From Bog-473 sp963742035 (GTDB lineage Bacteria > Actinomycetota > Acidimicrobiia > Acidimicrobiales > RAAP-2): DNA of 64,000 nt. The stretch lies in contig CAVUKH010000007.1 of the NCBI GenBank assembly GCA_963742035.1, positions 434,001-498,000 on the forward strand, given 5' to 3'. A program made the translations under genes and the position numbers. The notes under the pieces are model-generated. The model did not search any database, was not told the DNA's origin, and saw nothing but the letters and a program-made list of their open reading frames with translations. This document shows, piece after piece, positions 1 to 8,611 of the stretch; the first letter of the stretch is position 1, and every line of letters starts with the position of its first letter.

Positions 1-2
1 CC

Positions 3-500
3 GACGGCGCAGAGCAGGACGGTGCGCTGCTGCGGCTGGCGGCCGGCGGTTTCCGTGACATGACCCGCGTCGCCGCCGGGCATCCGGGCATCTGGCCCGA
101 CATCTGTGCCGAGAACGCCGCGGCCATTGTGGCCGCGCTGGACGCACTGGTGACCGACCTCTCCGTCATGCGGGACCGCGTGGCGGCGCAGGACCGGAAG
201 GCCATCCTCGACTCGCTCCAGAAGGCCAGTGCCGCCCGACGCAACCTGCCGGCCCGCGCCGTGCGGCCCGAGCACCTGGCGGAGCTGCGCATCCCTGTGC
301 CCGACCGCGACGGCGTCATCGCCGAGATCACATCCCTGGCGGCCGGGGCGGGCATCGGCATCTACGACATCGAGATCGCGCACTCCGCCGAGGGCACGCA
401 GGGCGTCATGATCCTGATCGTCGACAGCGCCGAGGCAGAGAACCTACGGGTCGCGGTGGAGGCAGCCGGCTACCCCGGCCGGGCGGAGCAGTTGTCGTGA
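3..500 (+). CDS. tyrA: Prephenate dehydrogenase (TyrA), C-terminal part with ACT domain; 5' end outside window
   Basis: The open frame runs in from base 3, so the gene is truncated by the window edge. It encodes the dimerisation region of prephenate dehydrogenase (residues reading LAAGGFRDMTRVAA and then GIWPDIC are typical of TyrA). An ACT-type regulatory domain follows over roughly the last 75 residues (IPVPDRDGVIAEITSLA), which in this family usually senses tyrosine. The enzyme oxidatively decarboxylates prephenate to 4-hydroxyphenylpyruvate. The TGA stop overlaps the GTG start of aroA-cmk by four bases (GTGA), so the two are probably translationally coupled in one aromatic amino-acid operon. 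Confidence 0.88.
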   Translation, partial: DGAEQDGALLRLAAGGFRDMTRVAAGHPGIWPDICAENAAAIVAALDALVTDLSVMRDRVAAQDRKAILDSLQKASAARRNLPARAVRPEHLAELRIPVPDRDGVIAEITSLAAGAGIGIYDIEIAHSAEGTQGVMILIVDSAEAENLRVAVEAAGYPGRAEQLS

Positions 501-2413
501 CCGCGCCGCGCATCCTCGTCGTCGACGGCGGCGTCGCCTGCCGCGGCACCGTGCACACGCCCGGCGAGAAGTCGATCTCCCACCGGTCCGTGCTCCTCGG
601 TGCCCTGGCGGAGGGCACCTCCGTCATCACCGGCCTCTCCGACGGCGCCGACGTTGCCGCCTCCCTTGCGGCGGTGGAGGCGATGGGGGCCGGCGTGGAG
701 CGCCGTGACGACGGGACGGTCGTGGTGCACGGCGGGAGGGGGCGCCTGCACCGTCCCGCCGGTCGACTCGATTGCGGCAACTCGGGGACGTCCATGCGCC
801 TGCTGGCCGGCCTGGTGGCGGGCTTCGAGTGGGAGACCGAGCTGACCGGTGACGCGTCGCTCTCGCGTCGGCCCATGGACCGTGTGGCCGAGCCGCTCGG
901 GCTGATGGGTGCGGAGGTGACCGGTCACGGCGCCCGCTGCGAGCCGCCGCTGCGGGTCCGGGGCGGGGCCCTCCACGGGATCGACTGGACCGCCAAGGTG
1001 GTCAGCGCCCAGGTGAAGTCGGCCATCATCCTCGCCGGCCTGTCGGCCGAGGGGACGACGATCGTGCGCGAGGCGGTCACCACCCGTACCCATACCGAAG
1101 AGATGCTGGCAGAGGCGGGCGCCGACCTGACGGTGGAGCCCTGGGGTGCCGGCCGCATCGTGCGCGTACGCGCCTCTTCCCTCCGGCCCGTGGACCGCAC
1201 CGTGCCCGGCGACCCCTCCGCCTCGGCCTTCTTCGCCGTGGCGGGATGCGTGGTGCCGGGCAGCGTGATCGACGTGGCCCGCGTCTACGACGGCCCGGCG
1301 CGCCTCGGCTATGTCGGCGTCCTGCGCAGGATGGGCGCGTCCATCACGCTGCTCCCGGGGGACCCGGGGACGACGACGATCCGGGCGCAGGCCGGTCCTC
1401 TGCGGGCCACGCAGGTGCATGCCAGCGAGATCCCGTCGCTCGACGAGATCCCGGCGCTCGCGGTGGCCGCCGCCGTGGCCCAGGGCACCACGGTCTTCTC
1501 CGACGTCGGAGAGCTCCGCGTGAAGGAGGTGGACCGCCTGCTCGCCGTGGTGGCGATGGTCGAGGCCTTCGGCGCGCACGCTGCCGTAGATGGGGACACG
1601 TTGGCCGTCACCGGCGTCGGGGGCCCACTGCGGAGCGCACGCTTCGACAGCCAGGGTGACCACCGGATGGCGATGGCTGCCGCCGTGGCGGCGCTCGCCG
1701 CGAGCCCGGGAGGGCGCAGCCTCGTCACCGGCTTCGGCGCGGTGGAGACCAGTTACCCCACCTTCGCCGAGGATCTGGAGCGGCTGGCCGCCGGACCGGC
1801 GGCTCCGCGGGCGCTGCTGGTGGCCATCGACGGGCCCGCCGGAGCGGGCAAGTCGACGGTCTCCATGGCGGTGGCGGAGCAGCTGGGAATCGATCGCCTC
1901 GACACGGGGGCCATGTACCGGGCCGTCGCGGCACTCGCCCTCGAGCGGGGCACGCCGCTGGACGACCACGAGGCCATCGCCGCACTCGCCGGGTCATCGA
2001 CGATTGAGGTGGGGGACCGCGTGCGCATCGACGGGCACGATGTCACCGGACTCATCCGTTCCCCCGAGGTGGGCCGGGCCGTCTCGGTGGTCGCGGCCAA
2101 CGCCGACGTGCGGCGGCATCTCGTGGACCGCCAGCGGGCCTGGGTCGGCGCCCATGGCGGAGGAGTCGTCGAGGGACGCGACATCGGGTCGGTCGTCTTT
2201 CCGGGAGCCGAGCTGAAGGTCTACCTGACCGCGGCACCCGAGGAACGGGCCCGGCGTCGGAACGACGAGGCGCCCGAAGGGGTGGCGCGGCGCGACCGCA
2301 TCGACTCGACCCGCGATGCCTCACCCCTGCGGGAGGCCGAGGACGCGCACCGGCTCGATACCACCGGGCGCACCGTGCAGGATGTCGTCGAGGAGGTGCT
2401 GTCGTGGCTGTGA
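497..2413 (+). CDS. aroA-cmk: Fused EPSP synthase / cytidylate kinase (AroA-Cmk)
   Basis: One 638-residue frame carries two enzymes. Residues 1 to about 432 are 5-enolpyruvylshikimate-3-phosphate synthase: GEKSISHR at 23-30, LDCGNSGTSMRL at 91-102, the RVKEVDRL segment at 341-348 and GDHRMAMA at 387-394. Residues from about 438 to the end are CMP kinase: P-loop GPAGAGKST at 446-454, LDTGAMYR at 468-475 and EGRDIGSVVFP at 559-569. The kinase lid between RARRR and RRDRIDSTR looks about ten residues shorter than in most CMP kinases. There is no stop or start between the halves. The GTG start overlaps the tyrA stop, and the gene end overlaps the plsC start by ten bases. The roles are shikimate pathway and CMP/dCMP phosphorylation, in the cytoplasm. 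Confidence 0.95.
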   Translation: MTAPRILVVDGGVACRGTVHTPGEKSISHRSVLLGALAEGTSVITGLSDGADVAASLAAVEAMGAGVERRDDGTVVVHGGRGRLHRPAGRLDCGNSGTSMRLLAGLVAGFEWETELTGDASLSRRPMDRVAEPLGLMGAEVTGHGARCEPPLRVRGGALHGIDWTAKVVSAQVKSAIILAGLSAEGTTIVREAVTTRTHTEEMLAEAGADLTVEPWGAGRIVRVRASSLRPVDRTVPGDPSASAFFAVAGCVVPGSVIDVARVYDGPARLGYVGVLRRMGASITLLPGDPGTTTIRAQAGPLRATQVHASEIPSLDEIPALAVAAAVAQGTTVFSDVGELRVKEVDRLLAVVAMVEAFGAHAAVDGDTLAVTGVGGPLRSARFDSQGDHRMAMAAAVAALAASPGGRSLVTGFGAVETSYPTFAEDLERLAAGPAAPRALLVAIDGPAGAGKSTVSMAVAEQLGIDRLDTGAMYRAVAALALERGTPLDDHEAIAALAGSSTIEVGDRVRIDGHDVTGLIRSPEVGRAVSVVAANADVRRHLVDRQRAWVGAHGGGVVEGRDIGSVVFPGAELKVYLTAAPEERARRRNDEAPEGVARRDRIDSTRDASPLREAEDAHRLDTTGRTVQDVVEEVLSWL

Positions 2414-3165
2414 ATTCTGCGGGGAATTCTGCGGGATCGTCACCCGACGAGGGGGAGCCGGGTGGCGGTGCCGCCGGCACCGAGGCGCCGGGTCGGCACC
2501 AGCCCTTCGAGATCGACCCTCGCCGCACGGCCCTGTACCGCCTTGAGCGCATGGCGTTCGTCACCGCCCTCTGGGCCTGGTTCCGGCCCAAGGTCGTGGG
2601 ACGGGAGCACATCCCCGCCACCGGACCGGCCATTCTGGCCCCCGTCCACCGCTCCTTCGCCGACTTCGGCTTCGCCGCCTTCTGCACCGAGCGCAAGCTG
2701 TTCTTCATGACCAAGGACGAAATGTGGAGCAACAAGTGGCTGGGCAAGCTGCTCCTGACCGTCGGGGCCTTTCCCGTCCACCGTGAATCGGCCGACCGCG
2801 AGGCGCTGCAGCGGGCGGAAGAGGTCCTCAACCGAGGCGAGCTCCTGGTGCTGTTCCCGGAGGGCACCCGTCGGGTCGGCGTCGAGGTGGAGGACCTGAT
2901 GGAGGGAGCGGCCTTCCTGTCGGCCCGTACCGGCGCGCCGATCGTGCCCATCGGCATCGGCGGATCCGACCTGGCCATGCCCAAGGGGAGCACCGTCCCG
3001 AAGCCCTACACGATTCAGGTGGTCATCGGCCCTGCCATCCCGCCGCCGGCTCGAACCCAGGGTGGACGGGTCTCGCGCTCGGCGGTGCGTGCCGCGACCG
3101 TGGACCTCGTTCCCAGGTTGCAAGCGGTCTACGACGAGGCCCGGCAGAAGACCGGCCGCTATTGA
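2404..3165 (+). CDS. plsC: 1-acyl-sn-glycerol-3-phosphate acyltransferase (PlsC family)
   Basis: This 253-residue protein has the acyltransferase H(x4)D motif HRSFAD at 82-87 and the glycerophosphate-binding motif FPEGTR at 151-156. These are the two diagnostic blocks of lysophosphatidate acyltransferases, which add the second acyl chain in phospholipid synthesis at the inner membrane face. The first ~35 residues are Gly/Ser/Glu-rich and look disordered. The start is the GTG that overlaps the end of aroA-cmk; a later start cannot be excluded because of that linker. It is the last gene of the tyrA-aroA-cmk-plsC run and faces the glycosyltransferase with only 19 bases between the stops. Confidence 0.88.
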   Translation: MAVNSAGNSAGSSPDEGEPGGGAAGTEAPGRHQPFEIDPRRTALYRLERMAFVTALWAWFRPKVVGREHIPATGPAILAPVHRSFADFGFAAFCTERKLFFMTKDEMWSNKWLGKLLLTVGAFPVHRESADREALQRAEEVLNRGELLVLFPEGTRRVGVEVEDLMEGAAFLSARTGAPIVPIGIGGSDLAMPKGSTVPKPYTIQVVIGPAIPPPARTQGGRVSRSAVRAATVDLVPRLQAVYDEARQKTGRY

Positions 3166-3184
3166 GGCCGCGGTACGTGGGCTC

Positions 3185-4015
3185 CTACTGGTGGTGCGGC
3201 TCCTTGCGAACCCGCCACCACGTCTCGAGGACCACCCGCCCGTAGCGGAAGCCGAAGAGCCAGTTCTTGCCCTTCTTCGTCGTCCCGGAGGCGCGCGGCA
3301 ACCACACGGTCGGCTGCTCGCTGACCCGCCATCCTCGCTGCATGGCGATGATGAGGAGCTCGGCCGTCTGGTACTGCGGTTGGACGAGCCGGTAGGCGAC
3401 GTCGTCGAGCATGCTCACCCGCAGGGCCCGGTAGCCGTTGGAGGTGTCGGTGAGCTTGGTATGGCCCATGGCGCTCATGGCCCACGAGAAGACGCGGACG
3501 CCGGCCTTGCGGAAGCGGTCGGTGGTCGTGTCGCGTCCCAGCACGCGCGAGGCCACCACGAAGTCCGACGTATCGTCGACCAAGGGCCGGAGCATGACGG
3601 GGATCTCTGCCGGATCGTTCTGTCCGTCTGCATCCAACGTGACCACGAACTGGGCACCAAGCTCGATGCACAGCGCGTAGCCGACGCGGAGCGCGTAGCC
3701 GTGGCCGAGGTTCTCGCTCAAGACGAACGTCACCGCGCCGGAGTCCATGGCCACCTGGTCCGTCTTGTCGCTCCCACCGTCGACGATGACGAGAGTGGTC
3801 ACGGCCAGGCCACAGGCCTCCGTCGGCATGGCAGCCAGGACGGCTCCGATGTTGTCCTCTTCCTCGTAGGCGCAGATGAGGCCGACGACAGGTGCCAGCT
3901 TCACGTCGGGGTGACGCGTATCGAACTCCTGGCGCGACCTCTCTATGACGCGGCGCGCGCGATCAGGGTCGGTGTGGATGCTGGCGCCCGACGTGGCGCC
4001 ACGCGACGGACTCAA
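3185..4015 (-). CDS. Family 2 glycosyltransferase (DPM/DPG synthase-like)
   Basis: A GT-A fold nucleotide-sugar transferase. The conserved start GLICAYEEEDNIG is at about residues 45-57, VIVDGGSDKT at 77-86 and the metal-binding DAD of TLDADGQ at 128-130. No C-terminal membrane segments are seen, so it resembles the soluble catalytic type of polyprenyl-phosphate glycosyltransferase; the substrate is unknown. The frame is open to an ATG at 4111, but that would overlap the HD gene by 100 bases. A TTG at 4015 gives a four-base TTGA overlap with the HD stop and a normal family length (276 residues), so that start is preferred. It sits in the same minus-strand unit as the HD gene. Confidence 0.8.
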   Translation of the reverse strand: MSPSRGATSGASIHTDPDRARRVIERSRQEFDTRHPDVKLAPVVGLICAYEEEDNIGAVLAAMPTEACGLAVTTLVIVDGGSDKTDQVAMDSGAVTFVLSENLGHGYALRVGYALCIELGAQFVVTLDADGQNDPAEIPVMLRPLVDDTSDFVVASRVLGRDTTTDRFRKAGVRVFSWAMSAMGHTKLTDTSNGYRALRVSMLDDVAYRLVQPQYQTAELLIIAMQRGWRVSEQPTVWLPRASGTTKKGKNWLFGFRYGRVVLETWWRVRKEPHHQ

Positions 4016-4554
4016 AACGTCCGCGGCGTGGCGAAGACCTGGCGGACCAAGGGTTCGAAGTGCGAAAGCGGCTTGGTGGGGTAGTCGGGATCGAAGCTGG
4101 TCTGGTCCCATTCGTCGGCGAACTGCTCGGCCAACCCATACCAGGGCGCACCCTCGTACTTGTCGCGCGCGTCCGGGTCCTGGCCCAGGTATTCGTAGTA
4201 GTGCCGGCCCTGGAAGTCCTGATGGGCCTCAATCATGCGGAAGGTGTCCTCGCTCACGTACGGGCGCAGGATCTCCGCCGCAATGCGGGGGTGGTTCATG
4301 ACGGACACGGCCTTGCCGATGTCGTGGCAGAGAGAAGCCACCACGACTTCGTCGGACGCTCCCGCCTCCTCGGCACGCGTCGCCGTCTGCAACGAGTGGA
4401 TCAGCTGATCGACCTCGAAGCCGTCCATGATCTCTTCGAGCGAAGCCAGCATGGCCAGCACTCGATCGGCCACGCGGGGCTGGTGCTCCATCGACTCGGA
4501 GATGATGGGCTGCCACTGCTCCGCGGTCGATTCGTCCATTCGGGTGAACGTCAT
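4012..4554 (-). CDS. HD-domain protein of the PhnZ-like diiron oxygenase family
   Basis: A 180-residue protein with an HD-fold metal site: H53 (IHSLQTATRA), H77-D78 (CHDIGK), H88, H111 (EAHQDFQGRHYY) and D150 (EWDQTSFDPDY). The order and spacing (24 residues from the first His to the HD pair) and the segments AAEILRPYVSE, FQGRHYY and WDQTSFDPDYPT match PhnZ/MIOX-like mixed-valent diiron oxygenases better than ordinary HD phosphohydrolases. PhnZ oxidises 2-amino-1-hydroxyethylphosphonate. The substrate here is not known, and no phosphonate genes lie nearby. It is upstream of and coupled to the GT2 gene. The family placement is from sequence resemblance; the function is inference. Confidence 0.72.
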   Translation of the reverse strand: MTFTRMDESTAEQWQPIISESMEHQPRVADRVLAMLASLEEIMDGFEVDQLIHSLQTATRAEEAGASDEVVVASLCHDIGKAVSVMNHPRIAAEILRPYVSEDTFRMIEAHQDFQGRHYYEYLGQDPDARDKYEGAPWYGLAEQFADEWDQTSFDPDYPTKPLSHFEPLVRQVFATPRTF

Positions 4555-4578
4555 GAGGCAATCATCGCGCTCGGGAGC

Positions 4579-5631
4579 CTAGGAGGCCAGTAAGTCGAGG
4601 ACGTCGGCCGCAGAAACCGAGCGGTCCTCGGCTGCGGGGTCGGAACGGCCCGCACGGGGGCTTCCAGAGAATAAGGCCAGCATGGAGCCCACGGCCCGCA
4701 GGAGCTCCCGCAGCTCGGGCGGGGGTGGGAAGTACTCGTCCTCGGTGGTCACCGTCACCTCGGTCACCCCCTGGGCGGGCGCGAGACGGGCGATGACCTC
4801 CTCCACCAAGGCCTCAGGGGCAGAGGCACCCGCCGTCACCCCGACCGTGCCGAAGAGATCGTCGGGCAACTCGTCGGCCTCGTTGATCCGCAGCACCCGC
4901 GGACAACCGCCGGCCAGGGCCACCTGGGCCAGCGCCACGGTGTTGGAGGAGTTGGCGGAACCGATGACCACGACGGCATCGGAGTCTGCGGCAATTGCCT
5001 TCAGCGCGGCCTGGCGGTTGGTGGTGGCGAAGCAGAGGTCGCTGCGGTTCGGCATCCAGAGGTCGGGGAAGCGTTGCCGGGCCGCTTCCATCAGGCCGCG
5101 CCATTCGTCATGGCTGAGCGTTGTTTGCGCCAGGAGCGCCACGGGCGTTCCCCCGGCAGTCAGCCCGTCGAGGTCCTCGAGGTCCTCCTCGCGTTCGAGG
5201 AGGCGGACCGACTCGGGCGCGACGGCCATGGTCCCGACCGCCTCCTCATGCCCGGCGTGACCGACGTAGAGCACGGTGAACCCCTTGCGGCTTCGCACCT
5301 TCAGCTCGTGATGCACCTTTGTCACGAGAGGGCAGACGGCGTCGACGACGGCGCCGCCGCGAGCCCTGGCCGCCTCCACGACCTCGGGCGCCGAGCCGTG
5401 GGCGCTGAGCATCAGGGGCGCACCGGGGGGAACGTCGCCCACGTCATCGACGAAGATCACGCCCTGCTCACGAAAGCGCTCGACCACATGCCGGTTGTGG
5501 ACGATCTCGTGATAGCAGTAGACGGGCGGCTCGAAGACCCGCACCATCCAGGCCAGGGCTTTGATCGCTTTCTCCACACCGGCACAGAAGCCGCGGGGCT
5601 GGGCCAGCATGACTCGGTCCACTCCGGGCAC
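4579..5631 (-). CDS. ispH: 4-hydroxy-3-methylbut-2-enyl diphosphate reductase (IspH/LytB)
   Basis: The last enzyme of the MEP isoprenoid pathway, reducing HMBPP to IPP and DMAPP with a [4Fe-4S] cluster. The three cluster cysteines are visible: C16 (RGFCAGV), C100 (DAVCPLV) and C200 (SDLCFATTNRQ), with the conserved YVGHAGHEEAVGT segment and SANSSNT. It is 350 residues long with a C-terminal tail of about 40 residues beyond the usual fold. Translation probably starts at GTG 5631 or at the ATG seven codons later (5610). It is divergent from the DUF512 gene, with only 32 bases between, so the two promoters must overlap. Confidence 0.95.
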   Translation of the reverse strand: MPGVDRVMLAQPRGFCAGVEKAIKALAWMVRVFEPPVYCYHEIVHNRHVVERFREQGVIFVDDVGDVPPGAPLMLSAHGSAPEVVEAARARGGAVVDAVCPLVTKVHHELKVRSRKGFTVLYVGHAGHEEAVGTMAVAPESVRLLEREEDLEDLDGLTAGGTPVALLAQTTLSHDEWRGLMEAARQRFPDLWMPNRSDLCFATTNRQAALKAIAADSDAVVVIGSANSSNTVALAQVALAGGCPRVLRINEADELPDDLFGTVGVTAGASAPEALVEEVIARLAPAQGVTEVTVTTEDEYFPPPPELRELLRAVGSMLALFSGSPRAGRSDPAAEDRSVSAADVLDLLAS

Positions 5632-5663
5632 AAAGTCCAGGTTACAGGCACTAACCTGTCGTC

Positions 5664-7049
5664 ATGTCAGCTCCCACGGTGACTTCGGTCACCGCGGCGT
5701 CGCCGGCAGCCCGCGCCGGTCTGGCCGTGGGTGACGAGCTCCTCAGCATTGACGGGCAGGAGCCGCGCGACGTCATCGATTTCCAACGCCTCAGTGATGC
5801 CGGTGACCTCAGCATCCTCGTGCGCCGCGCCGGCGCGCCGCTTCCCCGGGTCGTCCGGATCGACAAGGGGGCGGGTGAGCCGCTCGGCGTCGAGGTCTCC
5901 TCGGCGGTCTTCGACCGGATCCGCACCTGCGACAACCACTGCGCCTTCTGCTTCATCTACCAGCTGCCCAAAGGCATGCGCCGGAGCCTCTACCTCAAAG
6001 ACGACGACTATCGGCTCTCGTTCCTCTACGGGAACTTCACGACGCTCACGCGGTTCACGGAGCTGGACGCCGAACGCATCCTGACCGAGCGACTGGGCCC
6101 CTTGTTCGTCTCCATCCACACCACCGACCCCGCCCTGCGGGCGCACATGCTCCGCAACCCGAAGGGGGCGACCAGCTTGCGCTGGCTGGAAGTCCTTCTC
6201 GACGGGGGGATCGAGGTGCACGGCCAGATCGTGGTGTGCCCGGGTGTCAACGACGGGGCGGCGCTGGAGGACACGTTGGCCGGGATCCTGGACCGCTATG
6301 CGGGCTTGGCCAGCGTGGGTGCCGTGCCGCTCGGGCTCAGTCGCTACTCCAAAGAGGCTGAGATGCGCCCCCACACGCTCGGTGAGGCCGAGCGGGTCCT
6401 CGACACCGTCGCGGAGTGGCAGGGCCTCTACAAGAAGGCCCTGGGCCATCGCATGGTCTTCGCAGCCGATGAGTACTACCTGCTGGCCGGACGCGATCTT
6501 CCGCCGGCGCGGAGCTACGACGGCTTCCCGCAGCACGAGAACGGCATCGGCATGACACGGGCCTTCGTTGAGGCATTCACCCGCCCGTCCAAGGGTGGCC
6601 CCGGTGGCGTCCGCCACGGGTTCTTTGCCTCGGTCGACTCCGCTCCCGCGCAGGGATACCGGGCGCCGAGGCTCCCCACTGTCCCGTCGGGCTCCGACGG
6701 CCGACCCGTCACGATCCTGACCGGTACCTACGGTGCGCGCGTGCTCGGGCCACTCCTGGCCACCCATCCCCGCACGGACATCGAGGTGCAGGCCATCGAC
6801 AACGACTTCTTCGGCGGCAACATCGGGGTGGCGGGCCTGCTCGCCGGTGAGGACATCGCGCGGGCGCTGCACGACGCGCCCGACGGGTCGCGCTACCTCC
6901 TGCCCGACGCCTGCCTCAACGAGGGGCGCTTCCTCGACGGATTGACGCTGGGGGACCTGCCCAGGGAGGTCGAGGTGGTACCGACGGACGGGACGTCGTT
7001 GCGGCAGGCGCTCGACGGCACGTCCTTCCGACCAGCGTGCGCCGCATGA
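5664..7049 (+). CDS. DUF512 protein: PDZ domain plus radical-SAM-like cluster motif
   Basis: A 461-residue protein. An N-terminal PDZ-like domain (about 1-70; ARAGLAVGDELLSIDG) is followed by a C-x3-C-x2-C cluster motif at C89, C93 and C96 (TCDNHCAFCF). A TIM-barrel-like region (FVSIHTTDP, HGQIVVCPGVNDG) and the C-terminal DUF512 domain (YDGFPQHENGIGM) come next. This architecture is a known but uncharacterised Fe-S family. It overlaps the start of der by four bases (ATGA), a coupling that suggests a link to ribosome assembly or translation, but that is inference. The short gap to divergent ispH, itself an Fe-S enzyme, is notable. Confidence 0.88.
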   Translation: MSAPTVTSVTAASPAARAGLAVGDELLSIDGQEPRDVIDFQRLSDAGDLSILVRRAGAPLPRVVRIDKGAGEPLGVEVSSAVFDRIRTCDNHCAFCFIYQLPKGMRRSLYLKDDDYRLSFLYGNFTTLTRFTELDAERILTERLGPLFVSIHTTDPALRAHMLRNPKGATSLRWLEVLLDGGIEVHGQIVVCPGVNDGAALEDTLAGILDRYAGLASVGAVPLGLSRYSKEAEMRPHTLGEAERVLDTVAEWQGLYKKALGHRMVFAADEYYLLAGRDLPPARSYDGFPQHENGIGMTRAFVEAFTRPSKGGPGGVRHGFFASVDSAPAQGYRAPRLPTVPSGSDGRPVTILTGTYGARVLGPLLATHPRTDIEVQAIDNDFFGGNIGVAGLLAGEDIARALHDAPDGSRYLLPDACLNEGRFLDGLTLGDLPREVEVVPTDGTSLRQALDGTSFRPACAA

Positions 7050-8380
7050 GCCCCATGGTGGTGGTGGCCGGCCGCCCCAACGTCGGCAAGTCGTCGCTGG
7101 TGAACCGGATCGTCGGCTCCCGCGCGGCCGTCGTCGAGGAGGAAAAAGGGGTCACACGCGACCGCAAAGAGCTCTCGGCCGAGTGGTCCGGGGTCCCGTT
7201 CTCCATCATGGACACGGGTGGGTGGCTCGCTGCAGGCGACGCCCTCGAGGCCAAGGTGAGCGACCAGGCGGAACGTGCCCTCTCCGAGGCGGACGTCATC
7301 CTCATGGTGGTCGACGTGACCACGGGCGTGACCGACGAGGACATGGCGGCCGCCAAGGTGATTCGGAGAGCCGGTCCGCCGGTGCGACTCGTGGTGAACA
7401 AGGTCGATGGTGCCAGCCGGGACTCGGCCATCTGGGAATTCGTGTCCCTCGGCCTGGGCGATCCCTACCCTGTGAGCTCTCTCCACGGGCGCGGAACCGG
7501 CGACCTTCTCGACGAGGTCGTGGCGCTGCTCCCGGTTCCGTTGCCGGAGGACGAGGCGAGCTCTGCACGTGGAGACGACCGCGACCGGGGGGCCCGGGGA
7601 GACCGCGACCCCGGAACACCGAGCGTCGCCATCATCGGACGGCCCAACGTGGGCAAGTCGACGCTCTTCAACAAGCTCCTGGGTGAGGAGCGGGCCATCG
7701 TGCACGACATGCCCGGGACGACACGGGATGCCATCGACACCGTGGTCGAGACGTCCGACGGACCGGTGCGCTTCATCGACACCGCCGGCCTACGCCGACC
7801 GTCCAAGACGGACCGCGGCACCGAGCAGCACGCGACGATGCGCGCGTTGCGCGCGCTCGAGCGAGCCGACGTGGCCCTGTTGGTCATCGATGCCACCATT
7901 GGGGCGTCGCATCAGGATCAGCGCCTGGCGGAACGCATCGGAGTCTCCGGTTGCCCGGCGATCGTGGTCTTGAACAAATGGGACCAGGTGGCGGTGGACG
8001 ACCGTGACGACGTCCTGGCGGGCGTCGGCGATCGCCTCGCCTTCCTCGGTGCCGCACCCGTGCTCAAGATGTCCGCCCTCTCGGGCAAGGGCGTCCATCG
8101 CATTTTGCCTGCGCTGCGCGACTGCGTCACGGCCTACCACCAGCGGGTGCCGACGGGGGCCCTCAACCGCACCGTGCAGGAGCTGCAAATGCGCCAGGCG
8201 GCGCCCCGCTTCAAGATTCGCTACATCGTCCAAGGGGCGATCGATCCTCCGACCTTCACGCTCTTCACCAACGGCCGACTGCCGCAGACGTACCTCCGTT
8301 ACATCGAGCGCGGCATCCGGGAGAAGTTCGACCTCGGCGCGACGCCGATGAAATTGCGCGTGAGGATCGGCGGGAAGTGA
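7046..8380 (+). CDS. der: Ribosome-associated GTPase Der (EngA)
   Basis: Two tandem GTPase domains: a first P-loop GRPNVGKS at residues 9-16 with DTGG and NKVD, and a second GRPNVGKST near residue 193 with DTAG and NKWD. A C-terminal KH-like domain (about 350-444) contains PPTFTLFTN and the YLRYIER-type ending. Der acts in 50S subunit maturation. The ATG at 7046 is chosen because it forms the ATGA overlap with the DUF512 stop and puts the protein start directly before the P-loop strand; a GTG nine bases earlier is also in frame. The charged linker between the two G domains is rich in Asp, Arg and Gly. Confidence 0.95.
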   Translation: MSPMVVVAGRPNVGKSSLVNRIVGSRAAVVEEEKGVTRDRKELSAEWSGVPFSIMDTGGWLAAGDALEAKVSDQAERALSEADVILMVVDVTTGVTDEDMAAAKVIRRAGPPVRLVVNKVDGASRDSAIWEFVSLGLGDPYPVSSLHGRGTGDLLDEVVALLPVPLPEDEASSARGDDRDRGARGDRDPGTPSVAIIGRPNVGKSTLFNKLLGEERAIVHDMPGTTRDAIDTVVETSDGPVRFIDTAGLRRPSKTDRGTEQHATMRALRALERADVALLVIDATIGASHQDQRLAERIGVSGCPAIVVLNKWDQVAVDDRDDVLAGVGDRLAFLGAAPVLKMSALSGKGVHRILPALRDCVTAYHQRVPTGALNRTVQELQMRQAAPRFKIRYIVQGAIDPPTFTLFTNGRLPQTYLRYIERGIREKFDLGATPMKLRVRIGGK

Positions 8381-8396
8381 GACGCGGCGGGTCCTG

Positions 8397-8600
8397 ATGG
8401 CCTGGTGTGAGGAGTGTGACGCGCTCGTCGAAGACGACGATCTGGGCGAGGAAGGTGAATGCCCGACCTGCGGCACGATCCTGGCCGAGCAGGAGCGCCC
8501 ACCGATTCCCTGGTACTTCAAGGCGATGTTGGTCGCCAGCGTGATCTACCTCGGCTATCGCGGGTACCAGGGCGTGACCTGGATCGCCGGCCACGTGTAG
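8397..8600 (+). CDS. Small zinc-ribbon membrane protein
   Basis: A 67-residue protein with two C-x2-C knuckles (CEEC near residues 4-7 and CPTC near 22-25), which would bind one zinc, followed by a single predicted transmembrane segment (FKAMLVASVIYLGYRGY). It lies 16 bases after der on the same strand and just before the carbonic-anhydrase-like gene, so it is probably co-transcribed with them. The function is unknown; the paired knuckles and the constrained length argue for a real gene. Confidence 0.75.
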   Translation: MAWCEECDALVEDDDLGEEGECPTCGTILAEQERPPIPWYFKAMLVASVIYLGYRGYQGVTWIAGHV

Positions 8601-8611
8601 CGTCCCGGGCC

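Noticed and set aside
470..1969. Long minus-strand frame opposite aroA-cmk
   Set aside because: It is an antisense shadow of a high-GC gene with repetitive Arg/Gly/His composition and no domain.
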